A stretch of 64,000 nucleotides of DNA from Oceanicola sp. (lineage in GTDB: Bacteria > Pseudomonadota > Alphaproteobacteria > Rhodobacterales > Rhodobacteraceae): assembly GCA_017792405.1 (NCBI GenBank), contig CP051231.1, forward strand, positions 4,179,295-4,243,294, given 5' to 3'. This document shows, in pieces, positions 50,925-59,322 of the stretch (the first letter of the stretch is position 1; each line of letters opens with the position of its first letter). The notes under the pieces are model-generated. The model searched no databases, was not told where the DNA came from, and saw nothing but the letters and a program-made list of their open reading frames with translations. Both the position numbers and the translations under genes were made by a program.

Positions 50925-50946
50925 AAAAGTGCCGCCCGAAGGCGGC
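50925..50946 (-). terminator. Terminator after the NfeD gene
   Basis: On the minus strand GCCGCC-TTCG-GGCGGC (50931-50946) is followed by AC and TTTT (50925-50928). It is 25 bases after the NfeD stop and also close to the end of the convergent HxlR gene. Confidence 0.6.
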
Positions 50947-50971
50947 CCCTGCAATTTCGCGGACAGGCCGG

Positions 50972-51253
50972 TCAGCCCTCGTTGATGTCCTCGTCAAAGG
51001 TCTGCACCTGGCGGCCCTTGCCGCCGAAGGTCTTGTAGCAGATCACCCAGGCCACCACCGAGACGACCGCAAAGAACAGCGCGAGCCAAGCCAGGTTGCC
51101 GCCAAAGGTGATCCCCACGGCGAGCAGAACCCCGGTGATCGCCGCGCCGATGGCGAAACCGACGAAGATGAAACCGGGCGCGAAAAGCTCGAGGATCGCC
51201 AGCACGACAGCCAGAGCAAGCCACGCCCACCATGTGGTAAAAAGCTCGGTCAT
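50972..51253 (-). CDS. NfeD family protein
   Basis: Membrane protein of 93 residues with two or three helices (WWAWLALAVVLAILELFAPG, FIFVGFAIGAAITGVLLAVG) and a short cytoplasmic end. It is the short, protease-less NfeD type. Overlaps the upstream stomatin-like gene by four bases, the classic pair. Confidence 0.9.
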   Translation of the reverse strand: MTELFTTWWAWLALAVVLAILELFAPGFIFVGFAIGAAITGVLLAVGITFGGNLAWLALFFAVVSVVAWVICYKTFGGKGRQVQTFDEDINEG

Positions 51254-52146
51254 TTCGCAATACCTCCAAGCATCTTGAAGGCATTGCCGAAGGCTTCCAT
51301 CGCGTCAGCCGGCACGATGATCGTCTGCTTGCCGTTGCCCTCACCCAGCGCGGTCAGGCTCTCCACCTGCTTCAGCGCAATCTGGTACTGGGCGGCCTCG
51401 ATGCCGTTGTCCTGAATGGCCGCCGCCACCACGCCCGTTGCATAGGCTTCGGCGTCGGCCTGCACCCGGCGGGCTTTGGCCTTCTGCTCGGCGGCGTAAA
51501 GCTCGGCGTCCGATTGCAGCTCGACCGCGCGGCGCTTGCCCTCGGCCTCAGTCACCTGCGCCCGGCGGGCCCGCTCAGCGTTCAGCTGCTGAAGCATCGC
51601 GGCGCGGGTCGCCTCATCAAGGTTCACGTCGAGGATCTCGGCCCGGGTCACTTCTATGCCCCAGTCGTCCACCGCGCTCTCGACCAGTTGCTTGATCGAG
51701 GAGATCAGCGCCGAGCGGTTCGATTGCACCTCGTCCAGCTCCATCTTGCCGATTTCCGAGCGCACGATACCCGCCACCGTGGTCGCAATCGCGCCATCCA
51801 CATCGCGGATCCGGTACACCGTCTTTTCCGGCTGGAGAATGCGGTAGAACACGCTCGTTTCCACCTGCACAAGCACGTTGTCGGCCGTGATCGCATCCTG
51901 GCTGGAGTTCGGCAGCTGCCGCTCCAGAATGCTCACCTTGTGCCGCACCCGGTCGATGAACGGCACGATCAGGTTGATCCCCGGCCCAAGCACGCTTTTC
52001 AGCCGCCCGAACCGTTCAACCACGTATTTCTCCGACTGCGGAACAATCCGCACGCCGAGAAAGATCGAAATGATGACAAACAGCGCCAGCAGGCCGACCA
52101 CAATGGTGCCGCCGCCGATGCCCGGAAGAAAATCCATCAGGTTCAT
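51250..52146 (-). CDS. SPFH/Band-7 (stomatin-like, paraslipin) protein
   Basis: Membrane-anchored scaffold protein of 298 residues with one N-terminal helix (GTIVVGLLALFVIISIFLG), followed by the SPFH domain (VRIVPQSEKYVVERFGRLKS, ILERQLPNSSQDAITADNVL) and a coiled coil (LQQLNAERARRAQVTEAEG then AVELQSDAELYAAEQKA). The C-terminus has the paraslipin ending KQTIIVPADAMEAFGNAF. With NfeD it forms membrane microdomains; the precise role is not known. Confidence 0.93.
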   Translation of the reverse strand: MNLMDFLPGIGGGTIVVGLLALFVIISIFLGVRIVPQSEKYVVERFGRLKSVLGPGINLIVPFIDRVRHKVSILERQLPNSSQDAITADNVLVQVETSVFYRILQPEKTVYRIRDVDGAIATTVAGIVRSEIGKMELDEVQSNRSALISSIKQLVESAVDDWGIEVTRAEILDVNLDEATRAAMLQQLNAERARRAQVTEAEGKRRAVELQSDAELYAAEQKAKARRVQADAEAYATGVVAAAIQDNGIEAAQYQIALKQVESLTALGEGNGKQTIIVPADAMEAFGNAFKMLGGIAK

Positions 52147-52379
52147 GACTAAATCCTGTAACTAACTGCCCCTGCCACATCACATATGGGGAGTGATCAC
52201 GCCGTTTTGAAGGCTTTTCCGAATCACCCACGCCCGTCACGGCGCAAGCGTGGCCAGCCGGACACGGCCCGCGATGCATTGACAATCAAGGCCGCGCGGC
52301 CCCTTCTTGCGCCACTTCAACCCGACGGTCGCCCGCCTCCCGCCAGCTCCATTCCCGTCGTCTTTCACGGAGCTGACCC

Positions 52380-52874
52380 ATGCCACACACCACCCTCGCC
52401 GCCGCCTTCGCCGAAAAGCCGATGGCCCCGCTTGAAGACATCGCCCGCATGGCTGGCACCTCCGTGGCCGAGGTGCTGCATAACCTGCCGGGCGGCGAGG
52501 CCACCTGCATCGCGGGCACCCATTTCATCGAGGTCATGCAGGAGATGCGCAGCTGGGGCGAGGTCACCTTCATCGTCAACACCTGCGACGTGGTGCTCGA
52601 GGTCAAAGCGCCTATCCCCGATGGTTCCGAGGGGCGCGGCTATTACAACCTCTCCGGCAAACCCCTGCACGGCCACCTCAAGATCGACGCCTGCGAAACC
52701 ATCGCCTTCGTCTCCCGCGAGATGATGGGGCGGCTCGGCCACTCGGTGCAGTTCTACAGCTTCGACGGCAACTGCATGTTCAAGGTCTACCTCGGTCGCG
52801 ACGAAAACCGTGCGTTCCTGCCCGGGCAGGAGGCGGCCTTCGCCAAGCTGCGTGACCGCATGGCAGCAGGCTGA
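52380..52874 (+). CDS. hutX: Heme utilisation cytosolic carrier (HutX/ChuX family)
   Basis: Cytoplasmic heme-binding protein of 164 residues (MAPLEDIARMAGTSVAEVLH, NLPGGEATCIAGTHFIEVM, YYNLSGKPLHGHLKIDACET, GHSVQFYSFDGNCMFKVYLG). These are the HutX/ChuX patterns; such proteins bind heme and deliver it to storage or degradation. GGAG lies 9 bases before the start. No heme receptor or transport genes are visible nearby, and the next gene is dinB. Confidence 0.88.
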   Translation: MPHTTLAAAFAEKPMAPLEDIARMAGTSVAEVLHNLPGGEATCIAGTHFIEVMQEMRSWGEVTFIVNTCDVVLEVKAPIPDGSEGRGYYNLSGKPLHGHLKIDACETIAFVSREMMGRLGHSVQFYSFDGNCMFKVYLGRDENRAFLPGQEAAFAKLRDRMAAG

Positions 52875-52932
52875 TCGCGGCCTCTTGGGCGGAGCGGCCA
52901 GCCGCGCTAGATTATGCGCCGAAAGGTGCCCC

Positions 52933-54186
52933 ATGCCCGCCCTCTGCCGCGATTGCCTCACCCCGTTCGAGACCGGCCCCCGCTGCCCTGCCTGCCGCTC
53001 GCCCCGCGTTGCGGCCCACCCCGAGCTGTTCTCGCTCTCCATCGCCCACATGGATTGCGACGCCTTCTATGCCTCCGTCGAAAAGCGCGACAACCCGGAG
53101 CTGGCCGCCAAGCCTGTGATCATCGGCGGCGGCAAGCGCGGCGTGGTCTCCACCGCCTGCTACATCGCCCGGATCAAGGGCGTGCGCTCGGCGATGCCGA
53201 TGTTTCAGGCGCTCAAGCTCTGCCCCGAGGCGGTGGTGGTGCGGCCCCGGATGGAGGTCTACGTCGAGGTCTCCCGCCAGATTCGCGCGATGATGGAAGA
53301 GTTGACGCCCTCCATCGAGCCCCTCTCGCTGGATGAGGCCTTCATGGACCTCACCGGCACCGCCCGGCTGCACGGTCACCCGCCCGCGATCATGCTGGCC
53401 CGGTTGGTGAAACGGATGAAAGCCGAACTGGGCGTCACCGGCTCCATCGGCCTCAGCCACAACAAGTTCCTCGCCAAGATCGCCTCCGACCTCGACAAGC
53501 CGCAGGGCTTTTCGGTGATCGGCGAGGCGGAGACCGAGGCGTTCCTGCGCGACAAGCCGGTGCGGATGATCTGGGGCGTCGGGCAGGCCTTCCAATCCTC
53601 GCTCGAGGGCGCGGGCATCCGCACCTTCGCCGACCTCCGCCGCTGGGACCAGAAAGACCTCGCCGCCCGCTTCGGCTCCTCCGGCGCCCGCCTCTGGCAC
53701 CTCGCCCGCGGGCAAGACAAGCGCCGCGTCAGCCGCGACTCCGGCCTGAAATCCATCAGCAACGAGACGACCTTCTTCGAAGACACCGCCAGCGCCGACA
53801 TTCTCGACGGCCACATCTGGCGCCTCTCCGAGAAGGTCTCCGCTCGCGCCAAGGCCAAGGAGTTGTCTGGCCGCACCGTGACGCTCAAGCTCAAGACCGC
53901 CAAGTTCAAGCTGTTGACCCGCCGCACCACCCTGCGCGAGCCAACCCAGATCGCAGACAAGATCTACCGCACCGCCCGCGAACTCTTCGACCATGCCGGG
54001 AATGATGGCCCCTTCCGCCTGATCGGCGTGGGCCTGTCCGACCTAGCACCCGAGGCCGCCGCCGACCTCTCCGGCGACCTGCTCGATCCCGGCGCGGGCA
54101 CCCGCGCCAAGGCTGAACGCGCAACCGACGCGATCCGCGCACGCTTCGGCAAGGACGCGATCCTGAAGGGCAGGGCGCTCCGCTAG
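52933..54186 (+). CDS. dinB: DNA polymerase IV (DinB) with N-terminal zinc ribbon
   Basis: Y-family translesion polymerase of 417 residues from ATG 52933; the longer frame to 52810 is inside hutX. An N-terminal zinc ribbon has Cys5, 8, 18 and 21 (LCRDC then PRCPACR), followed by polymerase motifs AHMDCDAFYASVEKRDNPEL, VVSTACYIARIKGVRSAMPM, PLSLDEAFMDLTG, and IGLSHNKFLAKIASDLDKPQ. The little-finger domain is complete. This zinc-ribbon form is common in Rhodobacteraceae. Confidence 0.94.
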   Translation: MPALCRDCLTPFETGPRCPACRSPRVAAHPELFSLSIAHMDCDAFYASVEKRDNPELAAKPVIIGGGKRGVVSTACYIARIKGVRSAMPMFQALKLCPEAVVVRPRMEVYVEVSRQIRAMMEELTPSIEPLSLDEAFMDLTGTARLHGHPPAIMLARLVKRMKAELGVTGSIGLSHNKFLAKIASDLDKPQGFSVIGEAETEAFLRDKPVRMIWGVGQAFQSSLEGAGIRTFADLRRWDQKDLAARFGSSGARLWHLARGQDKRRVSRDSGLKSISNETTFFEDTASADILDGHIWRLSEKVSARAKAKELSGRTVTLKLKTAKFKLLTRRTTLREPTQIADKIYRTARELFDHAGNDGPFRLIGVGLSDLAPEAAADLSGDLLDPGAGTRAKAERATDAIRARFGKDAILKGRALR

Positions 54187-54257
54187 GATCCCTTTAAGGA
54201 CCGCCGAGCGCGCCACGGGGGCTGGACTCACCCCAACGGAACCCGCACCATCCCTTC

Positions 54258-54542
54258 ATGCGCCTTTCAATCGCCCTCTGCCTCCTCACCCTCCCCGCCG
54301 CGGCGCAAGACAGGCCTCCGCCCGCGCCGGGCGACCCCGACGACTTCGTGCGCTACATCTTCGAGACAAACGCCTGCGTGATGACAGAGGACCAGTTGCT
54401 GAAGGTCTATCAGGAGGCCGGGTATGGGCTGATGGGCGCCAACAACGCCGTCATCGCTGTGTCGGAGCGCGAGGATATCGAGGTGCTTTCGCGCAACCCG
54501 TTCCGCTACCGCTACTTCGGGTCCGATTTCTGCGGCTTCTGA
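54258..54542 (+). CDS. Small secreted protein of unknown function
   Basis: Protein of 94 residues with a clear signal peptide (LSIALCLLTLPAAAQD) and two cysteines (ETNACVMTEDQL, SDFCGF) that may form a disulfide. Mature part is acidic. I do not recognise it. It lies between dinB and a thioesterase gene, convergent with the latter. Confidence 0.7.
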   Translation: MRLSIALCLLTLPAAAQDRPPPAPGDPDDFVRYIFETNACVMTEDQLLKVYQEAGYGLMGANNAVIAVSEREDIEVLSRNPFRYRYFGSDFCGF

Positions 54543-54546
54543 GCGC

Positions 54547-54951
54547 TTAGCTTTCCAGCTTCACGATTGTCCCCTGCGCCGCCGCGCAGAGCTTTTCTTC
54601 GCCGTCCACCACCGTGAAGATATCGCAGCGCGTCACCGCCTGCCGCCGCCCGTGGCCCACCACCTCGGCACGAGCCACCAGCCGCTCGCCCACGCCGGGC
54701 CGGATGTAATTGATCTTGATCTCCGAGGTGATCACCGGCCCCAGAACCGACCCGCCCACGAAGGTCAGCGCCATGTCGGCCAGCGTGGCGATCACCCCGC
54801 CATGGGCGATCCCCATGTGCTGCGTCAGCTCATCCCGCATCGGGGTCGAAAACTCGCAGCGCCCCTCACCGAATTCAACCAACTCCGCCCCGACCATCTT
54901 GGAGAATGGCTGCGCATCGAGAATCGCCTGCGCCTGTTCACGTGGAAGCAT
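54547..54951 (-). CDS. PaaI family hotdog thioesterase
   Basis: Protein of 134 residues beginning at ATG 54951 (MLPREQAQAILDAQPFSKMV). The frame is open to 55401 but that part is non-conserved. The PaaI catalytic block is MGIAHGGVIATLADMALTFV, followed by TSEIKINYIRPGVGERLVAR. Hydrolyses a CoA thioester of unknown acyl group. It is not linked to phenylacetate genes here. Confidence 0.88.
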   Translation of the reverse strand: MLPREQAQAILDAQPFSKMVGAELVEFGEGRCEFSTPMRDELTQHMGIAHGGVIATLADMALTFVGGSVLGPVITSEIKINYIRPGVGERLVARAEVVGHGRRQAVTRCDIFTVVDGEEKLCAAAQGTIVKLES

Positions 54952-55030
54952 CGGCTCCTCCTCTGCCTGACTGCAAAGGAGGATGCGCCCGTGGGCGGGG
55001 CGGTCAAACCTTACGTCACGTCCCGGTGGG

Positions 55031-55912
55031 TTACTCGGCTGCCAGCGGCATCGCCGTGTTGCCCCGCCCGATCTCGGTGATCTCGGCCACCACGGCGGAC
55101 AGCCGGGCGCGGACCTCGTCGAACTGCGGCGCAGGCTCGATCCGCGCCTCGTCCATGTAGAGCGAGCGGTCGATCTCGACCTGCACCGCATGCTGGCCGC
55201 GGGCCGGGCGGCCATAGCTCTGCGCCACATAGGCCCCGGCAAAGGGCGCATTGCGCGCCACCCTGAAGCCCGCCCGTGCAAAGGCTGATTCCACAAGGTC
55301 CATGATCTCGGCGCTGCAGGCGGCGCCAAAGCGGTCGCCCAGCACGATTTCGGGCAGGCGCCGGTTGCCCTTGCGGCTCCCCGCGGCGTCGATCGCCTCA
55401 TGCGGCATCGAGTGGCAGTCGATCAGAACCGCCTGTCCAAACTCGGCGCGGGCCTCGTCGATTTCCCGCTGCAAGGCGCGGTGATAGGGCCGCCAGACCT
55501 CGGCAATCCGGCCCTGCGCCTCCTCCAGCGTGATCTTGCCCCGGTAAATCGCCCGCCCGCCGGCCACAACGCGCGGAATCACCCCCAGCCCCGAGCTGAC
55601 CCTCGGATTGTGGGTCACCGTGGCCACACCGCGAATGAGCGCGGGGTCCAGCTCGTCTGCCGAGCGGTTGAGGTCAATGTATGCACGCGGCGCCAATGCC
55701 GCGATCAGCGGCGCACCATGCTCTGGCGCAGCGCTGAAAAGCTGGTCTACAAAGGCATCTTCGGAGCTGCGGATGCTGCGCTCGTCGAGGACAGATGCCC
55801 GCAGAAAGGCCCATGGGTAGGCCGCGCCCGAGTGCGGCGAGGCAAACACGGCGCCCGTGGTCCGCACCACCGGCCGCTCGATCCGATATGCCTTTTCCGC
55901 CGTCGTGCTCAT
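55031..55912 (-). CDS. N-formylglutamate amidohydrolase family protein
   Basis: Protein of 293 residues with zinc-peptidase-like motifs FASPHSGAAYP, YIDLNRSADELDPALIRGV and VLIDCHSMPHEAI. The family includes HutG-type N-formylglutamate deformylases of histidine breakdown and other amidohydrolases with unknown substrates. No hut genes lie nearby, so histidine degradation is not supported by context. Confidence 0.88.
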   Translation of the reverse strand: MSTTAEKAYRIERPVVRTTGAVFASPHSGAAYPWAFLRASVLDERSIRSSEDAFVDQLFSAAPEHGAPLIAALAPRAYIDLNRSADELDPALIRGVATVTHNPRVSSGLGVIPRVVAGGRAIYRGKITLEEAQGRIAEVWRPYHRALQREIDEARAEFGQAVLIDCHSMPHEAIDAAGSRKGNRRLPEIVLGDRFGAACSAEIMDLVESAFARAGFRVARNAPFAGAYVAQSYGRPARGQHAVQVEIDRSLYMDEARIEPAPQFDEVRARLSAVVAEITEIGRGNTAMPLAAE

Positions 55913-56046
55913 GGCCCAAACTATAGCGGCAAATCACGGCATGCCAAAAGCCCTTGAACCGCGCGCAGCTTCACTTTATACGCACCGCACCGACGCGGAC
56001 CGCCCCGCGTCTTTTGCTTTGAGAACGGGGCGATTCGAGGAGGGAC

Positions 56047-56121
56047 GGGCGATTAGCTCAGCGGTAGAGCACTTCGTTGACATCGAAGGGGTCACTGGTT
56101 CGATCCCAGTATCGCCCACCA
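56047..56121 (+). tRNA. tRNA-Val (anticodon GAC)
   Basis: Complete cloverleaf: acceptor GGGCGAT/ATCGCCC, D arm GCTCAGCGGTAGAGC, anticodon stem CTTCG/CGAAG around TTGACAT (anticodon GAC), T arm GGTTCGATCCC, discriminator A and encoded CCA. Confidence 0.95.
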
Positions 56122-56201
56122 TATGAGCCGACCCTTCCGGGGTCATTGTTGAACCTGGCACCCAACTGCCGCGTTAGGGGCCGCAAGAGAGGAAAGAGAC
56201 G

Positions 56202-56327
56202 ATGAAAGTTCGCAACTCGCTCCGCTCGCTGAAAAACCGGCACCGGGATTGCCGTATCGTGCGCCGTAAAGGCCGCGTCTACGTGATCAACAAGACCCAG
56301 CGCCGCTTCAAGGCCCGTCAGGGCTAA
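56202..56327 (+). CDS. rpmJ: 50S ribosomal protein L36
   Basis: Small basic protein of 41 residues: MKVRNSLRSLKNRHRDCRIV then KGRVYVINKTQRRFKARQG. This is L36 of the form without the classical zinc-binding CXXC..C..H set: only Cys17 remains, as is usual in many alphaproteobacteria. A strong terminator follows 25 bases after the stop. The ribosome site AGGAAAGAG lies 5-13 bases upstream. Confidence 0.95.
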   Translation: MKVRNSLRSLKNRHRDCRIVRRKGRVYVINKTQRRFKARQG

Positions 56328-56352
56328 GCGTTTCAGCGCGTTAAAACGGAAG

Positions 56353-56378
56353 GGCCGCCCAACTCGGGCGGCCTTTTT
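56353..56378 (+). terminator. Rho-independent terminator after rpmJ
   Basis: GGCCGCCC-AACTC-GGGCGGCC followed by TTTTT (56374-56378), a textbook terminator 25 bases after the rpmJ stop. It would end transcripts of rpmJ and possibly tRNA-Val. Confidence 0.92.
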
Positions 56379-56406
56379 GATTGTCATGCCTGCGCACGGC
56401 AGCCGC

Positions 56407-57159
56407 TCAAACCTTGCTCACTGCGTTGCCCCCATCCGCAAACAGCGCCGCCCCGGTCACAAAGCTGGCCTCCTCCGAAAGCAGGAACAGCGCCGCGCGG
56501 GCAATCTCTTCCGGTTCGGCCAGCCGCTTCATCGCGTGCAGCCCTTTGGCGAAGTCGATGAACGCCGGGTCGTCACCCGCCATCTCGGTGAGCGTCCCAC
56601 CCGGCAGCAGCGCGTTCGCCCTGATCCCCTCCGCGCCGTGCTCCGCCGCCAGACCCTTGGCCAGCCCGATCACCCCCGCCTTGGCCGCGCCATAGGCCGC
56701 CATGCCCGGCAGGCCCGATGAGGTGCCGACGAAGCTCGCGGTAAACAGCAGCGCCCCGCCCCCTGCACGCCGCAGCGCCGGAACCTGCGCTTTCGCACCA
56801 TGGAACGCCGCGTCGAGGTTTGTGGCCATGACAGCCCGCCAATTGGCCTCTGTCATCTCCTCCACCGGCCCCATCTCGCCCACCATGCCCGCGTTGTTGA
56901 AAGCCCCATGCAGCGCGCCAAACCGTTCTTCCGCCAGCGCCACCAATTCCCCCGCGAACCCCGGGTCGGTCACATCCCCCGCAGCCCAGGCCGCGCGGCC
57001 GCCCCCTGCTTCGATCTCCCCCGCCAGCGCCTCCAACCGCTCGGCACGCCGTGCGCCCAGCACCACCGCCGCGCCCTCCGCCGCCGCCAGCCGCGCCGTC
57101 GCCGCCCCGATGCCCGAGCTGGCCCCGGTGATCAGTATCGTGTTTCCTGCAAATCGCAT
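56407..57159 (-). CDS. SDR family oxidoreductase
   Basis: Classical short-chain dehydrogenase of 250 residues. NAD(P) motif ILITGASSGIGAATA, NNAG in AFNNAGMVGEMG, catalytic Tyr-x-x-x-Lys in AAYGAAKAGVIGLA. The NADPH-type preference is suggested by Arg residues in GARRAERLE. The substrate is not identified. Confidence 0.93.
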   Translation of the reverse strand: MRFAGNTILITGASSGIGAATARLAAAEGAAVVLGARRAERLEALAGEIEAGGGRAAWAAGDVTDPGFAGELVALAEERFGALHGAFNNAGMVGEMGPVEEMTEANWRAVMATNLDAAFHGAKAQVPALRRAGGGALLFTASFVGTSSGLPGMAAYGAAKAGVIGLAKGLAAEHGAEGIRANALLPGGTLTEMAGDDPAFIDFAKGLHAMKRLAEPEEIARAALFLLSEEASFVTGAALFADGGNAVSKV

Positions 57160-57263
57160 GATCCGGTCTCCTTTTCTGGATGACCGGACCTTCCAGCACC
57201 GCCCGCGCCGCGCCGACCCGAAGCGTGCGCCTTACCGACCCGTTTCCTGCGCCTCCCGCCCGC

Positions 57264-57626
57264 TCACGAAGGCTCCCACAGCTCGATCGGGTTGCCTTCG
57301 GGGTCGTTCAGCCACGCAAACCGCCCGTTCGGGTAGCTCTCCGGGTCACGCCGCACCTCGATTCCGGCGGCCTCCAGTTGCGCGATCATCGCGTCGAGGT
57401 CGCGCACCCGGAAGTTCAGCATGAACGCCTTCTCAGCGTTGCCGAAGTACTCCGTGACCTTCTCGAACGGGGCAAACACCGTGGCGCCCGCCTCCTGCTC
57501 CCATGGCGGCGTGTCATAATCACCGGGTACCGGGGCGATGCCCAGATGGGCCTCGTACCACGCTGCCAGCGCCTTCGGGTCCTCGGACCTGAAGAAGAAC
57601 CCGCCGATACCGCTGACCTTCTCCAT
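57264..57626 (-). CDS. VOC family protein
   Basis: Single-module VOC protein of 120 residues (IGGFFFRSEDPKALAAWYEA at the start, PNGRFAWLNDPEGNPIELWE at the end). Glu near the C-terminus (IELWE) is the usual metal ligand; the first His is replaced by the Phe-rich start. Function unknown. It is separate from the VOC protein at 16149. Confidence 0.85.
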   Translation of the reverse strand: MEKVSGIGGFFFRSEDPKALAAWYEAHLGIAPVPGDYDTPPWEQEAGATVFAPFEKVTEYFGNAEKAFMLNFRVRDLDAMIAQLEAAGIEVRRDPESYPNGRFAWLNDPEGNPIELWEPS

Positions 57627-57650
57627 GTCCTTCCTCCCTCTGTGTCGCTG

Positions 57651-59294
57651 TTATTCGCGGATGATCCTGATGCCCGCGTCGGCGAGCATCCGGCTTACCG
57701 TCGCCTCGTCCAGAAAGCCCGTCACCTCAAGCTCCCGGTCCCGCTGGAACCGGCGGATCGCGCGGCGGGTCTGCTGGTCAAACTCCCCATCGGTCGGCCC
57801 CGGCTCCAGCCCGAGCTGAGCCAGCCGTCGCTCCACCAGCACCTTGGTGAACTGCGGCAGCCTCAGCGCCTCCTCGCGGGCGCGGGCCTCCTGCCGGTCC
57901 GGGCTGGCCTCTTCGGTCAACTTGGCAATCTGCGCCCGCGCTTCCTCGGCAAAGGCGCCCTTGGGATAGGCCACGAGGTAGTTGCGATAGCTGGCCACCG
58001 TGTTGGCATTCACCGCCACATCCCACGCGGCCCGGTCCTGCGCGGCGGCCTCGCGGCGCTTGTCTTCCTCGATGATCGAGAGCTGCTCTTGCGCGATCTC
58101 GCTGTAAATTCCGTCCGGGTATTTCTTCAGGTAAACCCGCAGGCCTGCCTCGTCGCCCGCAGCCCCGGTGACCTCCCAATAGGCCCTGTCGGCACGCTCG
58201 GCCTCCAGCCGCCGCCGCTCGGCCTCCGCCTCAAGCTCGGCGCTGCGCCGCTCCGCCTGTTCACCCAGCCGGGCAATCTGCTGGCGGGTCAGGTAGGTCG
58301 AGGGCGGAAAGCCGTTCTTCTCCTGAAACGCCTTGATCGCGCCGCGCGTGCCGGGGCCGAAGATCCCGTCAATCCCGCGCGGGCGATAGTCGAGCACCGT
58401 CAGGTTGCGCTGGATCTGGCGGCGTTCGTCGCGGCTGAGGTCCAGCGCCTCCTCCGCCTTGCGCTCGGCGCGGTAGGGCTCTGCTTCGATCTCGGCAATC
58501 GCCTTGCGGGCCTCGTCGGCGAACTGGCCCAGCGGGTAGCGCGCGAGATAGCCCAGATAGGCCTCCTTGCTGTCTGCATCCACTGCGCTCTCCCACACCG
58601 CGCGCTCCACCTCGGCGGCATCGGCCACCGGCGCATCGTCTGCGGGCTGCTCCGGGGTCTCCCCCTCGGGCCGCCAGATCGTCGCCGCCGAAAGGTAGCC
58701 CTCGCCGGTCACATCCTCCGACGCGGCCAGCGCAGCAAGGCTCCGGCCCTCCTGCATCAGCGGCCCCACTGCAAAGGCGCCAACCTGCGCCGAGCGGCCC
58801 CGGATCACAGTGACACCCTGCGGAATGTCCAGCACCCCGAGCCCGGCCGAAAGCCCCGCGCCCAAGTCCTCGGGCGCCGCGCCGCTGCCGATCAGCACCA
58901 CCGACTGCCCCGGCACCTCCGCCGCGATCTCCAGCACGGTCGAGAGCGCCAGCCCTTGCCCTGCCACGGTGGCAAGGTTCGGGGCCTTCGCATCATCGGC
59001 CAAGAGCCATGTGTCGGAGCCAGAGCGCACAAAGCTGCCCGAAAGGTGGATCACCAGCCGCCGCTCGCCCTCCACGCCTTCCAGAAACCGCGCCAACCCC
59101 TCGCGCATCAGCGCTGCCGTGGCCGGGCTGCCGCCGATCACCGTAAAGCCGGCGCCCTCGTAGGCGGCAGCCAGATCCGGCGCGCTCGCGCCAAAAATCC
59201 CGCGCCCGCCTTCGGGCTGCCCCAAAATCAAGGCCCGGTCGGCCGTGGCTGGACCGGCGATCATCGCCAACGTCAGAAGGATTACCGATCTCAT
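57651..59294 (-). CDS. Caspase-like fold protein with peptidoglycan-binding domains (degenerate catalytic site)
   Basis: Exported protein of 547 residues from ATG 59294 (GGGAGGT upstream; the GTG two codons before is not preferred). Signal peptide ends near ATADR. A caspase-like domain (about 20-210) follows, but the His-Gly and Asp-Ala-Cys positions read VIHLSGSF (81-88) and VVLIGSGAAPE (132-142), so catalytic His-Gly and Cys are absent. Two peptidoglycan-binding domains (about 290-345, with GIDGIFGPGTRGAIKAFQ, and 480-540) are separated by three TPR-like units with the pattern YLGYLARYPLGQFADEARKA. The overall layout suggests an envelope sensor or scaffold. Confidence 0.8.
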   Translation of the reverse strand: MRSVILLTLAMIAGPATADRALILGQPEGGRGIFGASAPDLAAAYEGAGFTVIGGSPATAALMREGLARFLEGVEGERRLVIHLSGSFVRSGSDTWLLADDAKAPNLATVAGQGLALSTVLEIAAEVPGQSVVLIGSGAAPEDLGAGLSAGLGVLDIPQGVTVIRGRSAQVGAFAVGPLMQEGRSLAALAASEDVTGEGYLSAATIWRPEGETPEQPADDAPVADAAEVERAVWESAVDADSKEAYLGYLARYPLGQFADEARKAIAEIEAEPYRAERKAEEALDLSRDERRQIQRNLTVLDYRPRGIDGIFGPGTRGAIKAFQEKNGFPPSTYLTRQQIARLGEQAERRSAELEAEAERRRLEAERADRAYWEVTGAAGDEAGLRVYLKKYPDGIYSEIAQEQLSIIEEDKRREAAAQDRAAWDVAVNANTVASYRNYLVAYPKGAFAEEARAQIAKLTEEASPDRQEARAREEALRLPQFTKVLVERRLAQLGLEPGPTDGEFDQQTRRAIRRFQRDRELEVTGFLDEATVSRMLADAGIRIIRE

Positions 59295-59322
59295 GCCCAC
59301 CTCCCGGGCCGTTGGGTCGGCC

